From Patescibacteria group bacterium (GTDB lineage: Bacteria > Patescibacteriota > Gracilibacteria > UM-FILTER-43-11): a stretch of 64,000 nt of DNA. Each line of letters opens with the position of its first letter. Position 1 is the stretch's first letter. The notes beneath the pieces are model-generated. The model made no database searches. It saw nothing but the letters and a program-made list of their open reading frames with translations, and had not been told where the DNA came from. The DNA lies in NCBI GenBank assembly GCA_018817125.1, contig JAHIUN010000006.1, forward strand, positions 1-64,000, in the 5' to 3' direction. Of this stretch, positions 34,006 through 42,392 are shown in pieces. Made by a program: the position numbers and the translations under genes.

Positions 34006-35529
34006 ATGCCATCAAAACTAACGAGCGTTGAACTCCATGGGCTGGAGGGGTTTTTAGTGGAAATAGAAGTAGATAAAAGGGCGGGAAGGCCGATTTTTGC
34101 AATCGTAGGGCTTCCGGACCCCGCGGTGCAGGAAGCCAGAGAGCGTGTGACCAGCGCCATTAAAAATTCTGACTTCGCTTTTCCCCGTGGGAAGGTCATT
34201 GTCAATCTGGCTCCGGCGGACCTAAAAAAAGCGGGGCCTCGCTACGACTTACCCATGGCCCTGGGAATTTTGGGGCTGATGAAATACATCCCGGCCAAAG
34301 CATTCCGGGAAACGATTGTCATCGGCGAGCTGGCTTTAAACGGACAGGTGCGACCGATCAATGGCGTTCTCTCCAGTGTAGAATTTGCAAAAAAACAGGG
34401 CTTTAAAAAAGTCGTCCTCCCCAAAGAAAACGCGGCAGAGGCCGCCCTGATTCCCAACATGAAAATCATACCAGTTGGAAATCTGAAAGAAGCCGTCATG
34501 CATCTGAACAATGCCTTAAGTGCTCTGACCATCCGCCTGCCAAAAACAAAAGAGGAGTGTATTGTCGAAACAAACATGGCCACGATCAGAGGGCAGTCAC
34601 AGGCCAAACGAGCGTTAGAAATTGCGGCAGCCGGCGGACACAATATTCTGCTCTACGGAGCACCTGGGGCAGGAAAAACGCTAATGGCTCGAGCTTTAAG
34701 AGGGATTCTGCCATCCATGAGCCTGGATGAAATGCTGGAAGTATCTAAAGTCTATTCTGTAGCCGGCCTGCTTCCAAAACACCAACCCCTAATCACCCAA
34801 CGGCCCTTTCGCACCATTCATCATACCGCGTCGGCCATGAGCATTGTGGGGGGCGGAAACATGCCGGGACCAGGAGAGATTTCATTGGCACATCGGGGAG
34901 TCTTGTTTATGGACGAAATCGCCGAATTCCCACGGGGTGTATTGGAAGTATTGAGACAGCCAATGGAGGATCGGATCATAACAGTATCGAGAGTACGGGG
35001 TACCTGCACTTACCCCTGCCAATTCACCCTGGTGGCCGCCATGAATCCCTGCCCCTGCGGCTACCGGAATATCGAAAACGCGAAACAAACATGTACCTGC
35101 TCAGCCATTGATGTGCAGCGATATGAAAAGAAGCTGTCCGGCCCTCTGCTGGACCGAATGGATATGTTCATCAGCATCAGCCCTGTGGACTACTCAAAGC
35201 TGACTGCTCGAACAGAAGCGGAATCATCAGACACGGTCAGAAAGCGTGTGGAAAAAGCCAGCCACCTCCAGCGAAAACGGCTTAAAAAACGATCCGCCCA
35301 ATGCAATGCGGAGATGAAAAATGACGACATTGAAAAATTCTGCCCACTTCCGAAAGAAGCAAAACAGCTTCTGGCCACCGCCATGGACCAAATGAATTTA
35401 TCGGCCAGAGGGTATTTCAAAATTATAAAACTGGCACGAACCATTGCGGATCTGGATGAAGCAAAAGAGGTGACAAGTGCCCATGTCGCGGAAGCACTAC
35501 AATACAGAACTAAAATTTTGGGAAGTTAA
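34006..35529 (+). CDS. comM: YifB/ComM-family Mg-chelatase-like AAA+ ATPase
   Basis: A 507-residue protein. The N-terminal ChlI-type domain has FAIVGLPDPAVQEARERV and KVIVNLAPADLKK. The AAA+ core has Walker A YGAPGAGKTLMARAL and Walker B VLFMDEIAEF, with RGTCTYPCQFTLVAAMNPCP. A Mg-chelatase C-terminal domain contains LSARGYFKIIKLARTIADL. ComM is a branch-migration helicase helping integrate DNA taken up by transformation. The prepilin peptidase (38014) and ComEC-like hydrolase (51234) in this window would fit a DNA-uptake system. It is monocistronic. Confidence 0.93.
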   Translation: MPSKLTSVELHGLEGFLVEIEVDKRAGRPIFAIVGLPDPAVQEARERVTSAIKNSDFAFPRGKVIVNLAPADLKKAGPRYDLPMALGILGLMKYIPAKAFRETIVIGELALNGQVRPINGVLSSVEFAKKQGFKKVVLPKENAAEAALIPNMKIIPVGNLKEAVMHLNNALSALTIRLPKTKEECIVETNMATIRGQSQAKRALEIAAAGGHNILLYGAPGAGKTLMARALRGILPSMSLDEMLEVSKVYSVAGLLPKHQPLITQRPFRTIHHTASAMSIVGGGNMPGPGEISLAHRGVLFMDEIAEFPRGVLEVLRQPMEDRIITVSRVRGTCTYPCQFTLVAAMNPCPCGYRNIENAKQTCTCSAIDVQRYEKKLSGPLLDRMDMFISISPVDYSKLTARTEAESSDTVRKRVEKASHLQRKRLKKRSAQCNAEMKNDDIEKFCPLPKEAKQLLATAMDQMNLSARGYFKIIKLARTIADLDEAKEVTSAHVAEALQYRTKILGS

Positions 35530-35539
35530 TAAAGTCGTA

Positions 35540-35976
35540 AGTCTTAAGCCTTAAGACTGAAACAATATTTAGTATTTAATCTTAAATTATCATGAAAACA
35601 TTCAAAGATATTATTGCCTGGCAAAAGGGTTATGAATTAACTTTATTAATTTATAAATACACTGCCAGCTTTCCAAAAAGCGAAGAATTTGGATTAAAGT
35701 CTGAACTTAGGAGGGCTTCTGTGTCTTACATCTCGAATATAGCAGAAAGCTTTAAAAAGAGGAGCAAGGAAGAAGGGTTGCATTTTTATAACCGCTCCGA
35801 ATGTTCTTTGGAGGAAATCAAATGCCAATCCATGATTTCTGATAATTTAGATTATTTTGCCAACAGGCAATTTAAGGAAATCGATGAATTAGCTCAAGAA
35901 TGCGGGAGAACCCTAAGTGGGTGGATGAAATCCCAGGAAAAATTCATTGAAAAATAGAAATAAAAGCTTAAGACTA
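35540..35976. repeat. 10-bp inverted repeat around a four-helix-bundle gene
   Basis: AGTCTTAAGC (35540-35549) and GCTTAAGACT (35967-35976) flank the gene 35592-35957. The same CTTAAGAC words form palindromes without a gene at 18540-18575 and 59461-59535. Confidence 0.55.
35592..35957 (+). CDS. Four-helix bundle protein (S23/IVP family)
   Basis: A 121-residue member with the hallmark N-terminus FKDIIAWQKGYELTLLIYKYT, then FPKSEEFGLKSELRRASVSY, NIAESFKKRSKEEGLHFYN and the SLEEIKCQSMIS helix. The family is known from intervening sequences of 23S rRNA and from scattered chromosomal copies; function unknown. It lies alone between comM and RNase J, with CTTAAGAC words on both sides. Confidence 0.9.
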   Translation: MKTFKDIIAWQKGYELTLLIYKYTASFPKSEEFGLKSELRRASVSYISNIAESFKKRSKEEGLHFYNRSECSLEEIKCQSMISDNLDYFANRQFKEIDELAQECGRTLSGWMKSQEKFIEK

Positions 35977-36119
35977 ATAAAAATTCAATCCTAATATTCT
36001 GGCTTCTATAAGCCATTTATTTAATAGTGGTATTGTTTTTGGATTGCTATTTTTCATTATCAATGATACAATGATACAAACACGCTAACGAATATAATTT
36101 ATTTTTTGTAACCAAAAAT

Positions 36120-37901
36120 ATGACACAAAAATTATCTGAATGGATGAATAAAAATATCAATAAAAACCATTCAACACACAAGCATACTCACTATAAAAAT
36201 CATAACATAAGGCCCAGCGATCATCAGGGGGGAGCTAAGATGCGCATCATCCCGCTGGGCGGACTAGAGGAGGTCGGTAAGAATATCATGGCCATCGAAT
36301 ACGGCAATGACATTATTATCATTGATTGCGGTATGTCGTTTGCCGGACCGGAAATGCTCGGCGTCGACTATATTGTGCCGGACGTTTCTTATCTGCAAAA
36401 GCGGAAACATAATGTGCGAGGCATTATCTTCACACACGGTCATCTGGACCATATAGGAGCAGCTCAATACATCATCCCAAAGCTGGGAAATCCGCACCTG
36501 TATGCTACCAAACTAACAGCAGGGTTGCTAAAAAACCGCTTACGGGAATTCGCGTTGGATAAAACCGCTAAAATCCATGAATACAACGAGTCAACGACGC
36601 TGAAACTAGGCGCCTTTGAGGTAGAGTTTTTCCGCGTCAATCACAGTATCCCGGATGGAATGGGGGTGTTTGTAAAATCACCTGCCGGCACATTGGTGCA
36701 CACGGGGGATTTTAAATTTGACTATGCGCCTGCCATCGACAAACCTGCAGACCTGCAACGAATTTCACAAATCGGTCGCAAGGGTATCGATGTACTAATG
36801 ATTGATAGTACGAACGCGGCCAAACCCGGCTTCTGCCGGTCAGAAAAAGACATTGGAGATACTCTCGAAGACGTCATAACCAAAACTAAAGGCCGGCTCA
36901 TTATCGCATCATTTTCATCCTTGATTGGACGCATTAATCAAATCGTTAATATCGCCTCCAAACATAATCGAAAAGTCTTTCTGTCAGGCCGTTCTATGAT
37001 AGATAATATGAAACTGGCTGAGGACCTGGGTTACACGACTTATCCCAAGGGAACCGTGCGAAAAATCGGTCCTAATGCCACTTCTCTACCCCCCAGCCAG
37101 ACCATTATTCTGACCACAGGCGCACAAGGGGAAACATTGAGCGCGTTAACACGCATGGCCATCGGCGAACATCCTCACGTCAAAATCCATGAAGGAGACA
37201 CAGTGGTGATTTCCGCCAGCCCGATTCCGGGCAATGAACTGGCCATCGTGAATGTTATCAACAACTTATACCGACAGGGAGCAAAAGTGATTACGAACGG
37301 AGATATGGATATACACACCTCCGGACACGCCCACAAAGAAGAAATCAAACTGATGTATTCTCTGATTAAACCTAAGTGCTATGTGCCGATTCATGGAGAA
37401 TTGTTTATGCGCATGGGCCACGCGGAAATGATTAAAACGATTGCAGACCCAGCCATGACTATCACAATGCTGGAAAGTAACGGGGATGTATTGGAGGTAG
37501 GCAAACAAGGGGTCCGAAAATCCAAACAAAAAATCCCAGCTAACGATATTCTGGTAGATGGACTTGGTTTCGGCGATATCGGCTCCAAAGTAATTCAGGA
37601 ACGTAAAATTATGTCGACCGATGGGATCCTGATCCTGCTATTCCATGCCTATGAAAAGACCAAACGGCTTGTGTGTGAACCGGATATTATCTCGAGGGGT
37701 TTTGTGTACGTAAAGGAATCTCAGGAAATCGCTTCCGAAACAAAACAGGTAGCGAAAAAAGCCTTTGAGCAGGTGGTGCAAGAAAACCGCAACATCAACC
37801 TAAAAGACCTTAAAAGAGAACTCACTCCCCATATCAGCCGATTTATCCGAAAGCGGCTAGGGCGTGAGCCTATGATTATTCCGATTATGATGTATATTTA
37901 A
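36120..37901 (+). CDS. rnj: Ribonuclease J
   Basis: A zinc-dependent 5'-3' exo- and endoribonuclease of the MBL/beta-CASP family; 593 residues from this ATG. Zinc ligands are in FTHGHLDHIGAAQ (about 104-116), VNHSIPDGMGV and HTGDFKFD. Beta-CASP motifs include ASFSSLIGRINQI, TGAQGE and HTSGHAHKEEIK. The first 40 residues are His/Lys/Asn-rich and non-conserved. An internal ATG at 36240 (MRIIPLGGLEEVG) is preceded by GGGGGGAG six bases upstream and would give a 553-residue protein of canonical length. Both forms are possible. Confidence 0.95.
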   Translation: MTQKLSEWMNKNINKNHSTHKHTHYKNHNIRPSDHQGGAKMRIIPLGGLEEVGKNIMAIEYGNDIIIIDCGMSFAGPEMLGVDYIVPDVSYLQKRKHNVRGIIFTHGHLDHIGAAQYIIPKLGNPHLYATKLTAGLLKNRLREFALDKTAKIHEYNESTTLKLGAFEVEFFRVNHSIPDGMGVFVKSPAGTLVHTGDFKFDYAPAIDKPADLQRISQIGRKGIDVLMIDSTNAAKPGFCRSEKDIGDTLEDVITKTKGRLIIASFSSLIGRINQIVNIASKHNRKVFLSGRSMIDNMKLAEDLGYTTYPKGTVRKIGPNATSLPPSQTIILTTGAQGETLSALTRMAIGEHPHVKIHEGDTVVISASPIPGNELAIVNVINNLYRQGAKVITNGDMDIHTSGHAHKEEIKLMYSLIKPKCYVPIHGELFMRMGHAEMIKTIADPAMTITMLESNGDVLEVGKQGVRKSKQKIPANDILVDGLGFGDIGSKVIQERKIMSTDGILILLFHAYEKTKRLVCEPDIISRGFVYVKESQEIASETKQVAKKAFEQVVQENRNINLKDLKRELTPHISRFIRKRLGREPMIIPIMMYI

Positions 37902-37930
37902 TTACTAGTGGGAGGCCTGCTCCTGCGGAG

Positions 37931-38005
37931 CGGTGACCTAATGGGGGTCTAATAGGTACATACCCCAACGAGGTCACCAATTAGGTCACCCATCAGGTCC
38001 CCAAT
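37931..38005. repeat. GGTGACCTAAT / ATTAGGTCACC repeat cluster
   Basis: GGTGACCTAATGGGGGTC, AGGTCACCAATTAGGTCACCC and CAGGTCCCCAATTAG words form an imperfect palindrome between rnj and the prepilin peptidase gene. It belongs to the GGGTCC/CCAAT-like family. Confidence 0.6.
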
Positions 38006-38013
38006 TAGAAAAA

Positions 38014-38775
38014 ATGGTTCTACTTTATATAATTTTATTCATCATCGGCCTCGCCTTCGGCAGCTTCGCCAGCGTCGTTATCCATCGTCTGCACACCAAA
38101 GAAGGAGGTTGGGTTTTGGGACGTTCCAAATGCCCCAAATGTGACCACTTTTTGAGCGCCAGGGATCTGATTCCGCTTATTAGCTATGTCATCAGCCGGT
38201 TCAGATGCCACTACTGCGACAAAAAGATTTCCCGTATCTATCCATTATTGGAGTTGTCGATGGGGGGTGGTTTTTTGTTAACCGCCTGGCTGACTGGATT
38301 CGAAAACCCGCTATTACTGCTTTTTTATCTGGTGATTACATTCGTATTCGTGATGGTGTCGTTTTATGACATTCTGTTTCAGGAAATTCCGGATGAGATT
38401 TCGCTGCCAACGATCGCCCTGGTGGGGCTGGCTGGCCTTTTCGGGCATCTGCATACCTGGGATAGCCTTTTAGTCGGCTTCACAATCCCCGTGCTATTTT
38501 TCGGCCTTCTGTTCCTGGGTTCCGGCGGACGGTGGCTGGGTGGCGGGGATGTGAGGATCGGGGCTATTATGGGTTTATTGCTGGGGTGGCCACAGATTAT
38601 AGTAGCCTTGTTCTTAGCTTATTTCCTCGGCTCCATCTTCAGCGCAATAGGCCTGCTGACGAAACGGCTTAATCGCAAAAGCCCCATTCCCTTTGGCCCC
38701 TTTCTGTTTATCGGCACCTATGCGGCCCTGTTCTGGGGAGTGGATATTTTAAATTGGTATTTTGGATTGATATAA
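38014..38775 (+). CDS. pilD: Type IV prepilin peptidase / N-methyltransferase
   Basis: A 253-residue polytopic enzyme that cleaves and N-methylates prepilins. The methyltransferase part shows FASVVIHRLHTKEGGWVLGRSKCPKCDHF and a second CxxC (CHYC), forming the cytoplasmic four-Cys site. The aspartyl peptidase part has FYDILFQEIPDEI and LGGGDVRIGA (GxGD motif). It has about seven helices. It implies type IV pili or a pseudopilus; no pilin gene is in the window. Confidence 0.95.
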   Translation: MVLLYIILFIIGLAFGSFASVVIHRLHTKEGGWVLGRSKCPKCDHFLSARDLIPLISYVISRFRCHYCDKKISRIYPLLELSMGGGFLLTAWLTGFENPLLLLFYLVITFVFVMVSFYDILFQEIPDEISLPTIALVGLAGLFGHLHTWDSLLVGFTIPVLFFGLLFLGSGGRWLGGGDVRIGAIMGLLLGWPQIIVALFLAYFLGSIFSAIGLLTKRLNRKSPIPFGPFLFIGTYAALFWGVDILNWYFGLI

Positions 38776-38797
38776 CAACGTTTCCCACCCACCTCCC

Positions 38798-38890
38798 TTT
38801 TTGTAGTAAATGTAGTGCGTATTAATCGACAAACAGTTCCGATAATATACAAAAAACAGTATATTATACGCACAACACGTCCTACAAAAA
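38798..38890. other. Nested triple inverted repeat between convergent genes
   Basis: TTTTTGTAG (38798-38806) pairs with CTACAAAAA (38882-38890). GTGCGT (38815-38820) pairs with ACGCAC (38868-38873). ATAATATAC (38842-38850) pairs with GTATATTAT (38859-38867). All three stems are perfect and nested. It lies between the converging prepilin peptidase and PBP genes and could serve as a two-way terminator or extrude as a cruciform. A GGAGGG/CCCTCC palindrome follows at about 38930-38957. Confidence 0.6.
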
Positions 38891-39007
38891 CCAGTTGTAT
38901 AAAAGCCTCTCCGCTAGACCGAAAAATACCCCTCCTGCGCTAAAGCTCCGGAGGGCCACTTCGTTTAGCTGATAAGGAAAACTACCTCACCACCAAAGGT
39001 TGTGAGT

Positions 39008-42000
39008 TTATCGAACAACAATCGGCACCCGCTGGCTGAAGCGGATTTTTTCGTCTTGTAGGACCACTTTCATCTGGAGCTCATAAGTGCCCGCGGGGAC
39101 AGAATCCCAGATAAAGGTGTAGATGTAGGCGCCGCCCACGCTCGGGTCGCCAAGCGCCTTAGCGATTACAATGGATTTTTCGTCTTTCCGTTTGGCCGAA
39201 ATGACCAGTTCTTTCAGCTGTTTCCGGTCATCCTCGCTGAGATAAGCCTTAATAAGGACGCGCTTGTTTTCGGAAAAAGATTCATTACGATAGGGCTCCA
39301 GTATCCGTGAAGCGCCGCCCTGCGAAGCGGCTTCGGACATCTTAGAGGTGATGTCGATAGAGGTGCTGGCCGCATTCTTGGCGTGGTCGTAAGCCATCGC
39401 ACGGATGGTGTGCTGGCCCAGTTCGTCAGGTACCGTGAACTGCCACAAATAAGGAGGTTGGCGAACGACCTCTTTCAGATTGCCATCCATATAAAATTCA
39501 ATTTTAAGAATGTCACCATTCGGATCTGACGCGTTGACCTGGGTGGACATGGAGGTGCCGGCATCGAGCCGCGCTCCGTCGCCCGGATAAGCAAAATCAA
39601 TAAGGGGCGCCACATCATCATCTCCGATCTTGACGGTGATGGATGACTGGCTGGAGCGGTACCACGTATCATATGCAATAGCCTTGATGGTGTGCTCGGA
39701 GCCTTTTTTGTTCTCGCGAGCCGAAATCTGTAAGACCCCTTTGTAAGGAGGCTGTTCAGCCGTATCATACAATTCCCCATCCCAATAATATTCAACCTTA
39801 ACCACACCGGCCGGAGAATCGATCTTTGGCCATACACCAATAAACGGTGCGCTGACAGTGGTGAGGTTTTTAGGAGAGGTGATAACGATTTCGGGCTTCA
39901 CGTTCATGGTTTCGGGCGTGTGAACATCATCGTATTCAGTCGGGATGGGTTCGTCTTGATCATTTTCTTTGGCCCACTGGCGCACCGCCGATTCCCAATT
40001 GGAGTTTTCGGGCAAAATTGAATGATGCTCAAAAAAAGCCTTCTTCTCCACAGCTGCCTCTGGTGTGTATTCAGTGGCCAGCTTACCGGAGACTTTATCG
40101 ACATCAACGATCTGATAAGACGTATCATATGCACGCGGAACTGAGAAACTGGCGAAAACGCCTGTTTTTATGCCCTCTTCGGGTGTGTGTTCTGAGGGAA
40201 GCTTGCCCGTTTTCTCGGAAATACGGACCCACTTAATCCCCTCGGGGCGCTCAAAATCTTCGCGGGGGAAGTCTTTGGTGGCTTCCACCATAAAATCATG
40301 CCAAATGCCCCCGGCTGCATCCAGACCGCTAGCCTTAAAACTGAGCGGTGTACCGTCGTTATTCCCGGCCCACACACCAGCCGCGACACGTTTGGTATAA
40401 CCGATTGTCCAGGTATCAAGCGGGATATTGATCTCACCACGCTCTTTATTTGAAGTGCCTGTTTTGGCGCCGTTAACCTGACCCGGAATGCTGAGCCGCT
40501 GACGCCACCAACCCTCGGGCCGCGCCTCTACATCGCTTAACACATGATTGATTAAGTAGGCCACCTGGGGGTCCAGAATCAGCGTGCGGTTCTGAAGAGA
40601 TTGATATTCTTCTAGAATGTTTCCATTACGATCCTCAACTTTCAGAACGGCAACGGAATCCATTTTATACCCCCCATTCGCGAAGATGCTGTAAGCGGAT
40701 ACCATGTCGAGCAGACGCGCCTCACCCGCCCCTAGAGAAAGAGAAAGGCCGTACCAGTCATCAGGCTGATTTAATTGGACGCCCATCTTGCGCGCCAGAT
40801 CCAGCACATTAGGAATACCGGCCAAGGAACCTGCCTTGACCGCAGGAATGTTAAGAGAATGGGCCAGCGCCCGCCGCATGGTCACAGGACCGCGGTATTC
40901 CCCATCGTAATTTTCCGGCTCATACCAGCCACCGAATTTCGTCCGCACATCATATAAAACAGTACTGGGCGCATAGCCCTGCAAAAAGGCAGCCGCATAG
41001 GAGATGGGCTTAAAAGAAGAGCCTGGCAAACGAGGGCGCAAAGAGACATTAACCTTGCCATCAATCTCGTCATTCCAGTAGTCGACCGAGCCGACCATGG
41101 CCAAAATCTGGCCACTATTAGGGTCGGTAGCTACCAGGCTGGCATTGGTGGCTTTGTAATTAATCAGATTCTTCTCGGCATAAGCCGCGACAGCGGTTTC
41201 AGCGGCCTCCTGAAGTCTGGGGTCAATGGTTGTTGTGATTTTAAGCCCGCCCTTTTCGGTCTGCTCTTTGCCATATTTCTCCTCCAGGATCTGGCGCACA
41301 TACATAACAAAATGAGGCGCCTCGATTTCTTCAACAAAAGGGATGAATTCAAGAGCCTCTGCCTCCTTCGCGCCCTGGTCATACTCCTCTTGGGTAATAT
41401 AATCCAACTCTAACATGCGCCCGAGCACAAAATCGACACGACCTTTCACGTAGATGCCATAACATTCACCAGAAGGCCCGCCCTCCTCAACAATCTCCCC
41501 TTCCGCCTGATCACCTTCCTCTGTTCCACAGGCTCCAAAATAATAGGTTTTGCCCAGAAGCCCCTTGCTGATAAAGTCAGGGTTAATGTCCACCAGACCC
41601 TGTTCTGAGCGAATGTTCATTTTAATAATCTCCTCCGCGCCAACATTGATTGAGGCGTATTTGTGATCGCCGTAAGGACTGAAGTAGGTGGGTGCTTTTG
41701 GGATTGCGGCCAAAACGGCTCCTTCCACCAATGTCAATTCTTTCGCGGGCTTGCCATAAAAGGCGTTGGCGGCCCGCTCGATACCATAGACACTGGAGCC
41801 ATAAGGAATGCGGTTTAAATACATTTCTAAAATTTCATCCTTGGCAAACCGGCTTTCGAGCTGAAGCGCCATAATGATTTCTTTTAGTTTACGCGCGTAG
41901 GTTCTCTCGGAGCTCAAAAAAGCATTTTTAATAAACTGCTGTGTAATCGTAGAGCCGCCACGGGCAGTAGAGCAAATATGAACCTCGGAGCAGACCGCCC

Positions 42001-42382
42001 TCATGACCGCCAAAAAATCAACTCCTCCGTGTTCATAAAACTGGTCATCTTCGATTGCCAAAACGGCCTCAATGGCAGGCTGGGGCACCTCGGCAAGTGG
42101 AATGTTCTCCCGATTTTCCTCACCATGAATGGTATAAAGTAAGTTCCCCTCACGATCATAAATCGCGCTCGATTGAGCGGCCACAAGGTTATGGATATTG
42201 TCGATATCCGGCAGGTTCGGCAAAACAATCATAAGCACAATAACACCGACAACTGTTGTGCCTACAACAAAAGCAATCAATAGCCACTTGATCCACTTCA
42301 AAATTTTACGGGGTTGCTCTTTGGCACTTACCACCTCGTGTTTCAGGCGCAGCCAGAGCTTTAAAAAAACTTTCTTTTTCAT
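39008..42382 (-). CDS. Class A penicillin-binding protein (PBP1A-like) with C-terminal Ig-like domains
   Basis: A bifunctional peptidoglycan polymerase and crosslinker of 1124 residues. A membrane helix lies at about 33-57. The GT51 domain has EDDQFYEHGGVD, RGGSTITQQFIKN and EMYLNRIPYGSSVYGIERAA. The transpeptidase has the SxxK motif PGSSFKP (Ser near 454), SLN in RALAHSLNIPAV and KTGTS (near 637). The last 300 or so residues form Ig/cadherin-like modules (two clear repeats with YYWDGELYD/FYMDGNLKE and QPPY). These may bind cell wall or protein. The ATG at 42382 lies just after mfd (its stop is at 42393-42395), so the two form an operon. Confidence 0.95.
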   Translation of the reverse strand: MKKKVFLKLWLRLKHEVVSAKEQPRKILKWIKWLLIAFVVGTTVVGVIVLMIVLPNLPDIDNIHNLVAAQSSAIYDREGNLLYTIHGEENRENIPLAEVPQPAIEAVLAIEDDQFYEHGGVDFLAVMRAVCSEVHICSTARGGSTITQQFIKNAFLSSERTYARKLKEIIMALQLESRFAKDEILEMYLNRIPYGSSVYGIERAANAFYGKPAKELTLVEGAVLAAIPKAPTYFSPYGDHKYASINVGAEEIIKMNIRSEQGLVDINPDFISKGLLGKTYYFGACGTEEGDQAEGEIVEEGGPSGECYGIYVKGRVDFVLGRMLELDYITQEEYDQGAKEAEALEFIPFVEEIEAPHFVMYVRQILEEKYGKEQTEKGGLKITTTIDPRLQEAAETAVAAYAEKNLINYKATNASLVATDPNSGQILAMVGSVDYWNDEIDGKVNVSLRPRLPGSSFKPISYAAAFLQGYAPSTVLYDVRTKFGGWYEPENYDGEYRGPVTMRRALAHSLNIPAVKAGSLAGIPNVLDLARKMGVQLNQPDDWYGLSLSLGAGEARLLDMVSAYSIFANGGYKMDSVAVLKVEDRNGNILEEYQSLQNRTLILDPQVAYLINHVLSDVEARPEGWWRQRLSIPGQVNGAKTGTSNKERGEINIPLDTWTIGYTKRVAAGVWAGNNDGTPLSFKASGLDAAGGIWHDFMVEATKDFPREDFERPEGIKWVRISEKTGKLPSEHTPEEGIKTGVFASFSVPRAYDTSYQIVDVDKVSGKLATEYTPEAAVEKKAFFEHHSILPENSNWESAVRQWAKENDQDEPIPTEYDDVHTPETMNVKPEIVITSPKNLTTVSAPFIGVWPKIDSPAGVVKVEYYWDGELYDTAEQPPYKGVLQISARENKKGSEHTIKAIAYDTWYRSSQSSITVKIGDDDVAPLIDFAYPGDGARLDAGTSMSTQVNASDPNGDILKIEFYMDGNLKEVVRQPPYLWQFTVPDELGQHTIRAMAYDHAKNAASTSIDITSKMSEAASQGGASRILEPYRNESFSENKRVLIKAYLSEDDRKQLKELVISAKRKDEKSIVIAKALGDPSVGGAYIYTFIWDSVPAGTYELQMKVVLQDEKIRFSQRVPIVVR

Positions 42383-42392
42383 GCCATTCAAG

